Source of the DNA: an uncultured Oscillibacter sp.
Lineage (GTDB): Bacteria; Bacillota; Clostridia; Oscillospirales; Oscillospiraceae
Assembly: GCA_910585385.1 (NCBI GenBank)
Contig: CAJUDV010000048.1
Location: forward strand, 1 to 13,991
DNA length: 13,991 bases
Direction: 5' to 3'
A program made the position numbers and the translations under genes. Below are positions 1 through 5,307 of the stretch, piece by piece; position 1 is the first letter of the stretch, and the number at the start of each line of letters is the position of its first letter. The notes below the pieces were generated by a model. That model had not been told where the DNA came from. It ran no database searches and saw only the letters and a program-made list of their open reading frames with translations.

Positions 1-615
1 AAATTCGACTGGATGGCCCACGCGGACAAATTCCCCGGCCTCTGCACCCCGGACGAGAGCTACCACGGCATCACCTACGCCGAGAAGTTCGGCAGAGAGG
101 GGGCCTTCATCACCAAGTGCACCGCCCAGCTCATGCGGGATCTGGGCTGCACCCCCTCTCCCCAGAGCGCCTTCTACCTGAACCTGGGGCTGGAGAGCCT
201 CCACGTCCGCATGCAGAGACACTGTGAAAACGGCCAGGCCGTGGCGGAGTTCCTGGCGGCGCACCCGCAGGTGGCCAGTGTCAGCTACTGCGGTCTGCCC
301 GGAGACAAGTACCACGCCCTGGCGGAGAAGTATCTGCCCAACGGCTCCTGCGGCGTGGTGTCCTTTGAGCTGAAGGGCGGGCGGGAGGCCGCCGCCGTCT
401 TTATGAGCCATTTGAAGCTGGCGGCCATCGAGACCCATGTGGCGGACGCCCGCACCTGTTGTCTCAACCCCGCCACCTCCACCCACCGGCAGATGACGGA
501 TGAGCAGCTCTCCGCCGCCGGGGTCCCCGCGGGGCTCATCCGCATCTCCTGTGGGCTGGAGAGCAAAGAGGATCTCATCGACGACATCAAACAGGCACTG
601 GAGGCTGTTGACTGA
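1..615 (+). CDS. metY: O-acetylhomoserine sulfhydrylase (MetY-type), 3' part
   Basis: C-terminal 204 residues of a PLP-dependent Cys/Met-metabolism enzyme; the reading frame is open from the first base, so the gene begins outside the window. Family knowledge: the enzyme condenses O-acetylhomoserine with sulfide to give homocysteine and acetate in the cytoplasm. Visible family features are the segment GLESLHVRMQRHCENGQAV, the DARTCCLNPATSTHRQM stretch before the end, and the GLIRISCGLESKEDLIDDI terminus. The PLP-binding lysine motif is expected just upstream and is not in the window. The stop overlaps the metA start (TGATG), so the two genes are translationally coupled. Cystathionine gamma-synthase is the main alternative, but the partner gene and the HCENGQ segment favour the sulfhydrylase. 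Confidence 0.93.
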   Translation, partial: KFDWMAHADKFPGLCTPDESYHGITYAEKFGREGAFITKCTAQLMRDLGCTPSPQSAFYLNLGLESLHVRMQRHCENGQAVAEFLAAHPQVASVSYCGLPGDKYHALAEKYLPNGSCGVVSFELKGGREAAAVFMSHLKLAAIETHVADARTCCLNPATSTHRQMTDEQLSAAGVPAGLIRISCGLESKEDLIDDIKQALEAVD

Positions 616-1553
616 TGCCCATTAAAATTCCAAACCAGCTCCCCGCCACCAAAACGCTGACGGAGGAGAATATCTTCGTCATGACGGAGACCCGGGCCAT
701 CACCCAGGATATTCGGCCCCTGCAAATTCTGCTGCTGAATCTCATGCCCGCCAAGGCGGACACGGAGACCCAGCTGGCCCGGGTGCTGGGCAACACCCCC
801 CTCCAGATCGAACTGGAACTCATCTCCCCGGCGGGGCACATCTCCCGGAACACCTCCCAGGAGCACATGCTGTCCTTCTACAAGACCTTTGACGAGGTGA
901 AGAGCCGGACCTTTGACGGCCTGGTCATCACCGGCGCGCCGGTGGAGCACCTGCCCTTTGAGGAGGTGGACTACTGGCCGGAGCTGTGCGGGATCATGGA
1001 GTGGAGCAAGAGCCACGTCCACTCCACCCTCCACATCTGCTGGGGCGCCCAGGCGGGGCTCTATTACCACTACGGCGTCCCCAAGCGGCAGCTGGACCGC
1101 AAGCTCTTCGGCGTCTTCCGGCACACCCTGGAGGACCCAAATTTCATCCTCTTCCGGGGCTTTGACGACACCTTCTGGGTCCCCCACTCCCGGAACACCA
1201 CCGTGGACCGGGAGGACATCCAGGCGGTGCCCGAGCTGAAAATCCTCTCCAGCTCCCCGGAGGCGGGGGTCTACGCCGTCAAGACCGCCCAGGGGCGGCA
1301 GGTGTTCCTCATGGGCCACGCGGAGTACGACCGGGACACCCTGAAAAAAGAGTACCTGCGGGACGTGGCCGCCGGGGTGGACATCCAGCTCCCCCGGCAC
1401 TATTTCCCGCAGGACGATCCCGCCCGGGAGCCCCTGGTCCGCTGGCGCTCCTGCGCCCACCTGCTGTACGGCAACTGGCTGAACTACTGCGTCTACCAGA
1501 CCACGCCCTACGACATCGGCGGTATCCGGCAGGGAGTCCGCACAGATGACTGA
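615..1553 (+). CDS. metA: Homoserine O-acetyltransferase (MetA/HTS family)
   Basis: 312 residues, full length for the MetA (homoserine transacylase) family. It transfers an acyl group from acyl-CoA to homoserine, the first committed step of methionine synthesis. The catalytic nucleophile is Cys142 in HICWGAQAG, and the His235/Glu237 pair is in MGHAEYD. Residue 111 is Glu (TGAPVEHLPF); in characterised MetA enzymes Glu at this position goes with acetyl-CoA and Gly with succinyl-CoA, so acetylation is predicted despite the historical 'succinyltransferase' family name. That matches the upstream MetY enzyme, which uses O-acetylhomoserine. The start codon overlaps the metY stop by one base; this start gives the standard MPIKIPNQLPA N-terminus. 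Confidence 0.96.
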   Translation: MPIKIPNQLPATKTLTEENIFVMTETRAITQDIRPLQILLLNLMPAKADTETQLARVLGNTPLQIELELISPAGHISRNTSQEHMLSFYKTFDEVKSRTFDGLVITGAPVEHLPFEEVDYWPELCGIMEWSKSHVHSTLHICWGAQAGLYYHYGVPKRQLDRKLFGVFRHTLEDPNFILFRGFDDTFWVPHSRNTTVDREDIQAVPELKILSSSPEAGVYAVKTAQGRQVFLMGHAEYDRDTLKKEYLRDVAAGVDIQLPRHYFPQDDPAREPLVRWRSCAHLLYGNWLNYCVYQTTPYDIGGIRQGVRTDD

Positions 1554-1640
1554 CACGCTTTTTCTCTGGAAAGATCCAATGATTTTCAGTCCGCCGGCTC
1601 TTCTCATGCGTTGTCTCTTTGCCCGCGGAAATTAAAGATA

Positions 1641-1677
1641 AACCCCTCCCCGGAGAGACGTTCTCCGGGGAGGGGTT
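1641..1677. terminator. Bidirectional intrinsic terminator between metA and MATE gene
   Basis: A perfect 15-bp GC-rich stem (arms 1641-1655 and 1663-1677, loop 1656-1662). On the plus strand the tail is weak (TTCCTTATC). On the minus strand the stem is followed by TTTATCTTTAATTT, a better U-rich tail. It lies between the convergent metA and MATE genes and probably serves both. A smaller perfect 7-bp hairpin lies at 1721-1737. Confidence 0.8.
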
Positions 1678-1761
1678 CCTTATCATTGCCGCCAATCCGG
1701 CTCCACCGGCGGCGTCAAGTCCTCCGCCGCGCGGAGGCGGGGGCGGGGACCGGCGCGGCTT

Positions 1762-1924
1762 TAGGCCTTGTTTGAAAAATGGCAAAACGCCGTCTCGAGG
1801 CATCTTTTTCCACCAGGACTGCGTTGATTTGACTTGAAATCCGTCAGGATTCCCGCGTCAAATCGCCTTGCCTGGCAAAAAATCTGCCCCAATCCCGCAT
1901 TTCGCCAATTTCAAACAAGGCCTA
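1762..1924. repeat. 163-bp foldback (MITE-like) element with terminal inverted repeats
   Basis: The first 16 bases (TAGGCCTTGTTTGAAA, from 1762) are repeated perfectly in inverted orientation ending at 1924. The symmetry continues inward: GATTTGAC at 1826-1833 matches GTCAAATC at 1857-1864, and the centre is AATCC-GTCA-GGATT at 1838-1851. The whole element is therefore one imperfect palindrome able to fold into a hairpin of about 160 nt. No ORF with recognisable similarity lies inside. Each end carries TA, compatible with a TA target duplication, but one copy cannot prove insertion. It overlaps the stop codon of the MATE gene. Non-autonomous MITE is the favoured reading; a long processed RNA hairpin is the alternative. 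Confidence 0.75.
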
Positions 1925-3301
1925 GTCCCCGTGCCCGATCTGGGCCTCCACCCGCCGCATGGTGCGCCGCAGGAAGATGACGCTCAAAATCAGGGAGACC
2001 ACCTCCGAGATGGGGAAGCAGAACCACACCAGGTCCAGCACCCCTGTCTGGGCAAGAAGCCACGCCGCAGGCAGCAGGGCCACCAGCTGGCGGCACACGG
2101 AGCAGATCAGCGTGTATACGGGGTTGCCGATGGCCTGACAGACGGACCCGGCGATGATGTCAAACCCCGCCAGCAGGAAGGAGTAGCTGATGACCCGCAG
2201 GGCCACGGTGCCGATGGAGAGCATCTCCTCAGAGGGGCTGAAAAAGCCCAGCAGGGTTTCGGGGATCAGGTTAAAGGCGGCGCAGCCCACGCACATAATC
2301 ACCGTGGCCGTGGCGGCGGTGAGCTGGAAGGTCCTCCGCACCCGGTCCAGCCGGGCGGCGCCGTAGTTGTAGGAGATAATGGGCACCATGCCGTTGTTCA
2401 GTCCGAACACGGGCATGAAGATGAAGCTCTGGAGCTTGAAATACGCCCCGAAGACGGCGGTGGCGGTGTCCGTGAAGCCGATGAGGATCTTGTTCATGCC
2501 GAAGGTCATGATGGACCCGATGGACTGCATGACAATGGAGGGCAGGCCCACCCGGTAGATCTCCCGGACAATGGCCCGGTCCGGGCGGATGTCCCTGAGG
2601 CGGATGTGGATCTCCGGGTTGTGCCGCAGGTTGATGGCAAGGCCGATGCAGGCGGCTACCAGCTGTCCCAGCACCGTGGCGGCGGCGGCGCCGGCTACCT
2701 CCATCCGGGGGAAGCCGAAGAGGCCGAAGATCAAAATGGGGTCCATGATGATGTTGATCACCGCGCCGATGAGCTGGGTGATCATGGAGTACACCGTCCG
2801 CCCTGTGGACTGGAGCAGCCGCTCAAAACAGAACTGGCTGAAAATGCCGATGGAGAGCCCCAGGCAGATGCGGGCGTAGTCCGTGCCGTAGTCCACAATG
2901 GGGGCGATGTCCGTCTGGGCCAGGAAGAAGGGCCTGGCCAGCAAAAAACCGCAGACACCAAAGATGACGGCGCTGAGGAGAAAGACGAAGATGCCGGTAT
3001 TGGCGGCCCGGTCGGCCTGGTCCTGGTCCTTCTCTCCCAGGGAGCGGGAGAGGAGGGCGTTCATGCCCACGCCGGTGCCGCCGCCCACGGCGATCATCAG
3101 GTTTTGCAGGGGGAAGGCCAGGGAGACGGCGTTCAGGGCGTCCTGGCTGATTCTCGCCACAAAGATGCTGTCCACGATGTTGTAGAGGGCCTGGACCAGC
3201 ATGGAGATCATCATGGGCACCGCCATGCCGGCCAGCAGCGGGCCAATGGGCATAACGCCCATCTTGTTTTCCTGGGCTGATTGCTGAGAGTTATTTTTCA
3301 T
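1922..3301 (-). CDS. MATE family multidrug/toxin efflux transporter
   Basis: 459 residues, the usual length for the MATE family of Na+- or H+-coupled drug antiporters with about twelve membrane helices. The N-terminal helix region (MGVMPIGPLLAGMAVPMM, then ALYNIVDSIFVARIS) is typical, as are GGGTGVGMNALLSRSLGEKD and, at the start of the second half, VGLPSIVMQSIGSIMTFGMN. The substrate cannot be told from sequence. The frame stays open upstream to 3586, but a start at 3301 is chosen: AGAAAGG (3311-3317) lies 9 nt before that ATG, and it removes a non-conserved low-complexity extension. The ATG at 3307 is too close to the ribosome binding site. The stop TAG (1922-1924) is the terminal TAG of the foldback element. 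A terminator separates the gene from prfB upstream. Confidence 0.93.
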   Translation of the reverse strand: MKNNSQQSAQENKMGVMPIGPLLAGMAVPMMISMLVQALYNIVDSIFVARISQDALNAVSLAFPLQNLMIAVGGGTGVGMNALLSRSLGEKDQDQADRAANTGIFVFLLSAVIFGVCGFLLARPFFLAQTDIAPIVDYGTDYARICLGLSIGIFSQFCFERLLQSTGRTVYSMITQLIGAVINIIMDPILIFGLFGFPRMEVAGAAAATVLGQLVAACIGLAINLRHNPEIHIRLRDIRPDRAIVREIYRVGLPSIVMQSIGSIMTFGMNKILIGFTDTATAVFGAYFKLQSFIFMPVFGLNNGMVPIISYNYGAARLDRVRRTFQLTAATATVIMCVGCAAFNLIPETLLGFFSPSEEMLSIGTVALRVISYSFLLAGFDIIAGSVCQAIGNPVYTLICSVCRQLVALLPAAWLLAQTGVLDLVWFCFPISEVVSLILSVIFLRRTMRRVEAQIGHGD

Positions 3302-3334
3302 TTGCATATTCCTTTCTGTATAGGAGAGGCCCTC

Positions 3335-3359
3335 AAAACAAAGCCCCGAAAGGGGCCTT
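3335..3359 (-). terminator. Intrinsic terminator downstream of prfB / in MATE leader
   Basis: On the minus strand, GCCCC-TTTC-GGGGC (3343-3356), extended by two A:T pairs with one bulge, is followed by TTTGTTTT. It lies about 250 nt after the prfB stop and 34 nt before the MATE start, so it either ends prfB transcription or acts as a leader attenuator for the MATE gene. Confidence 0.65.
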
Positions 3360-3392
3360 GTGGGGGATTTTATTGGAGGTCGGGTGGTGATT

Positions 3393-3427
3393 GGGGATGG
3401 CCTGATCAGGGGATCAGGCCCCACAGA
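3393..3427 (-). repeat. CCCT-loop hairpin repeat, copy C
   Basis: Reads TCTGTGGGGCC, then a hairpin, then ATCCCC on the minus strand. The hairpin is a perfect 9-bp stem (GGCCTGATC / GATCAGGCC) around a CCCT loop. It matches copies at 3556-3591 and 5063-5098 in flanks and loop, while the stem sequence differs in a compensated way. It is inverted relative to copy A, with both copies pointing outward from the 3428-3555 segment. Confidence 0.75.
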
Positions 3428-3463
3428 CAAGTGCAAGCTTCTTTGCAAGTGCAAGCTTCTTTG
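3428..3463. repeat. Perfect tandem duplication of an 18-bp unit
   Basis: CAAGTGCAAGCTTCTTTG occurs twice with no gap (3428-3445 and 3446-3463). Each unit contains the HindIII-like palindrome AAGCTT. It abuts copy C of the CCCT-loop repeat. Only two units are present and there are no spacers, so it is not a CRISPR. Confidence 0.9.
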
Positions 3464-3496
3464 GGAGGCCGGTTCCACAAAACCCTCCTCCCAAAG
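3459..3496. repeat. 10-bp perfect inverted repeat in prfB-MATE spacer
   Basis: CTTTGGGAGG (3459-3468) is the exact inverse complement of CCTCCCAAAG (3487-3496), with an 18-nt loop. It is nested between the two outward-facing CCCT-loop hairpins, so the whole 3393-3591 segment is highly structured and could be a small mobile or structured element. Confidence 0.65.
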
Positions 3497-3555
3497 GTTC
3501 ACTGCCAGGGAGAGCTTTACAAGGTGGGACGCCCGGCCGGAGGAGGGTGTACTGA

Positions 3556-3591
3556 TCTGTGGGGCCGACACCCCTGTGCCGGCCATTCCCC
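3556..3591 (+). repeat. CCCT-loop hairpin repeat, copy A
   Basis: TCTGTGGGGCC, hairpin, ATTCCCC. Stem arms GGCCGACAC (3563-3571) and GTGCCGGCC (3576-3584) pair at 8 of 9 positions around CCCT. It lies just beyond the prfB stop, in inverted orientation to copy C at the other end of the spacer. Confidence 0.75.
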
Positions 3592-3606
3592 CTCAAGCTC
3601 CAAGGC

Positions 3607-4731
3607 TCATTTTTTCAGCTCCCCGGTGGCCAGCTGGGTGAGATAGGCGTTGAGGAAGCCGTCCAGATCCCCGTCCATCACGGCGTCAATGCCGCCGGTC
3701 TCGTAGCCCGTCCGGGTGTCCTTCACCATCTGGTAGGGCATGAACACATAGGAGCGGATCTGGCTGCCCCACTCGATCTTCATCTGCACGCCCTTGATGT
3801 CGCTGATCTTCTCCGCGTGCTGCTGGGCTTTCAGCTCCAGGAGCTTGGCCCGGAGCATCTTCATGCAGTTGTCCTTGTTCTGGAACTGGCTCCGCTCCTG
3901 CTGGCTGGCCACCACGATGCCCGTGGGCTTGTGGATCAGCCGCACGGCGGAGGAGGTCTTGTTGACGTGCTGGCCGCCGGCGCCGCTGGCCCGGTAGACC
4001 TGCATCTCGATGTCCTCCTCCCGGATCTCAATGGTCTCGTCGTTCTCGATCTCCGGCATGACCTCCACGGCGGCGAAGGAGGTCTGGCGGCGGGCGTTGG
4101 CGTCAAAGGGGGAGACCCGCACCAGGCGGTGAACGCCGTTCTCGCTCTTCAAAAGGCCGTAGGCGTTTTCTCCCTCAATGGAGATGGCGGCGGATTTGAT
4201 GCCTGCTTCGTCCCCGTCCTCGTAATCCAGGATCTTGTAGGTGAAGCCGTGGCGCTCCACCCAGCGGGTGTACATGCGGTAGAGCATCTGGGCCCAGTCC
4301 TGGGCCTCGGTGCCGCCAGCTCCGGCGTGGAACTGCAAGATGGCGTTGGAGCCGTCGTACTCCCCGGAGAGGAGCGTGGTCATGCGGGTCTCCTCCACCT
4401 GGCTCTCAAGAAGCGCACACTCCTCTTTCAGCTCCTCCAGGATCTCTTCGTCCTCGGCCTCCTGGCCCATCTCGCACAGGGCGGTCAGATCCTCCCAGGC
4501 GGTGAGGAGCTTCTCGTGCTTTGTCACCTTGTTTTGAAGCTGCTTGAGGCGCTGCTGCACCTTCTGGGAGCGCTGGAGATCGTTCCAAAAGCCGTCCTGG
4601 GCGGTCTCATCCTCCAGCCGCGCGGCCTCCTGGCGGGCGCTCTCAATATCCAGAGCGGCGGAGAGCTTGTCCAGCTCCGGCCGCAGCTCCCGGAGCTTCT
4701 GCTTGTAAGCGTCGTACTCAATCAAAGCCAT
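3607..4731 (-). CDS. prfB: Peptide chain release factor 2
   Basis: 374-residue class I release factor that reads UGA and UAA and triggers peptidyl-tRNA hydrolysis on the ribosome. The stop-codon recognition tripeptide is SPF at 207-209, which marks RF2 rather than RF1. The hydrolysis motif GGQ is at 252-254 within ASGAGGQHVNKT. The acidic/helical N-terminal domain is followed by HAGAGGTEAQDW at 135-146. A ribosome binding site GGAG lies 7 nt before the ATG, and a near-consensus promoter lies at 4770-4798. Most bacterial prfB genes have an in-frame UGA near codon 25 that is passed by +1 frameshifting. Here the equivalent stretch (LSAALDIES, residues 23-31) is read straight through with no stop, so that autoregulation is absent. 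Confidence 0.97.
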   Translation of the reverse strand: MALIEYDAYKQKLRELRPELDKLSAALDIESARQEAARLEDETAQDGFWNDLQRSQKVQQRLKQLQNKVTKHEKLLTAWEDLTALCEMGQEAEDEEILEELKEECALLESQVEETRMTTLLSGEYDGSNAILQFHAGAGGTEAQDWAQMLYRMYTRWVERHGFTYKILDYEDGDEAGIKSAAISIEGENAYGLLKSENGVHRLVRVSPFDANARRQTSFAAVEVMPEIENDETIEIREEDIEMQVYRASGAGGQHVNKTSSAVRLIHKPTGIVVASQQERSQFQNKDNCMKMLRAKLLELKAQQHAEKISDIKGVQMKIEWGSQIRSYVFMPYQMVKDTRTGYETGGIDAVMDGDLDGFLNAYLTQLATGELKK

Positions 4732-4769
4732 GGCGTTTCTCCGTTCTTTCCGTTTTCTTTAGCCATAGT

Positions 4770-4798
4770 ATTATATAGGAGGAAATTTTATTTGTAAA
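4770..4798 (-). promoter_or_regulatory. Sigma-A promoter of prfB
   Basis: Minus strand: -35 TTTACA (4793-4798), a 17-bp spacer, and a perfect -10 TATAAT (4770-4775). The predicted start is near 4763, giving a leader of about 30 nt that carries the GGAG ribosome binding site. Confidence 0.88.
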
Positions 4799-4830
4799 GG
4801 GAAACCTTGGCGGCGGGGGAGGTTTTTTCC

Positions 4831-4940
4831 GCCCCGCCGGGCGGGGGGAGGATTCAGCCATGAGGATGGCTGGGCAGATTGCACCCCCCATTTTCTCTTT
4901 TCGGTTGCGCCGAAAAGAGAAAACGGGCCGTGCACGGTCC
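4831..4940. other. Cluster of four hairpins in the prfB - surface-protein spacer
   Basis: Four successive inverted repeats are visible: CCCCGC/GCGGGG (about 4832-4846); CAGCCAT/ATGGCTG (4855-4861, 4866-4872) around GAGG; a perfect 14-bp stem TTTTCTCTTTTCGG / CCGAAAAGAGAAAA (4891-4904, 4910-4923) around TTGCG; and GGGCCGTGCACGGTCC (4925-4940). AAAAGAGAAAAG recurs at 4941-4952. None has a convincing terminator tail on the plus strand except possibly the 14-bp stem. The stretch 4941-5062 holds a further CAGCAG-AC-CTGCTG palindrome (4999-5012). No credible gene is seen in 4732-5307. Confidence 0.55.
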
Positions 4941-5062
4941 AAAAGAGAAAAGGCGCTTTTGGCACTTGCGGGAGCATTACGCTTCGATAGAAGGGGGCTC
5001 AGCAGACCTGCTGCGCTGACGCATGGACTTCCTTTTCTTCCCGCGCTTCGCGCCTGGCCGGT

Positions 5063-5098
5063 TCTGTGGGGCCTGCACCCCTGTGCAGACCATTCCCC
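5063..5098 (+). repeat. CCCT-loop hairpin repeat, copy B
   Basis: TCTGTGGGGCC, hairpin, ATTCCCC. Arms GGCCTGCAC (5070-5078) and GTGCAGACC (5083-5091) pair at 8 of 9 positions around CCCT. It shares flanks and loop with the copies at 3393-3427 and 3556-3591. This solitary copy is about 1.5 kb from the other two, on the far side of prfB. Confidence 0.75.
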
Positions 5099-5199
5099 GG
5101 AAACATTTACCGCCCCCCTGCCCGGACAGGACGGGAACCCCTGGGAACTGCCGGTTTTCACCAAAATGTTACTGTTCTGATACAAAAATGTTTCCGCCT

Positions 5200-5271
5200 G
5201 TTCACAATTTGTTCATGAATTTCGGGGTGGTTTCAGGTACTTTATAGAAAGGTATATTATGTAACCTGAAA
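5200..5271 (+). promoter_or_regulatory. Candidate promoter/operator of the surface-protein gene
   Basis: Two features surround the AT-rich core. GTTCACAATTT (5200-5210) is followed directly by the similar GTTCATGAATTT (5211-5222). The perfect inverted repeat TTTCAGGT (5231-5238) / ACCTGAAA (5264-5271) brackets TATATTAT (5253-5260), a likely -10. A -35 is not clear (TTTCAG, 18 nt before TATTAT, is the best fit). The symmetry around the -10 would suit a repressor operator or a 5' leader hairpin. Confidence 0.45.
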
Positions 5272-5294
5272 GCACCTGCGATCCGACATTTTAT

Positions 5295-5300
5295 GGAGGG
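5295..5300 (+). promoter_or_regulatory. Ribosome binding site fixing the surface-protein start
   Basis: GGAGGG with a 7-nt gap to the ATG at 5308. The in-frame ATG at 5293 overlaps this site and has no ribosome binding site of its own. Starting at 5308 also gives a canonical signal peptide, MNGLWKKRVPAFLL. Confidence 0.85.
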
Positions 5301-5307
5301 ATTCTTT

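Noticed and set aside
285..1607. 440-codon open frame on the minus strand opposite metY/metA
   Set aside because: Shadow of high-GC coding sequence: its product is Gly/Val/Pro-rich without family resemblance, while metA and metY on the other strand carry catalytic motifs.
1868..3280. 470-codon open frame on the plus strand opposite the MATE gene
   Set aside because: Low-complexity His/Gly/Asp-rich translation and no ribosome binding site; the minus-strand MATE protein is unmistakable.
3428..3463. Tandem 18-bp repeat as a CRISPR remnant
   Set aside because: Only two units, no spacers, no cas genes nearby.
3302..3586. N-terminal extension of the MATE protein to an upstream start
   Set aside because: The added 95 residues translate repeat and terminator DNA (including the duplicated 18-bp unit) and are absent from the family.
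3559..4797. 412-codon open frame on the plus strand opposite prfB
   Set aside because: Leu/Gly/His-rich antisense shadow; prfB has GGQ and SPF motifs and a promoter.
4718..5185. 155-codon minus-strand frame upstream of prfB
   Set aside because: It runs through hairpins, a repeat copy and the prfB promoter; the composition is not coding-like.
5293..5307. Upstream in-frame ATG for the surface protein
   Set aside because: It overlaps the GGAGGG ribosome binding site used by the ATG at 5308 and would add five residues in front of a normal signal peptide.
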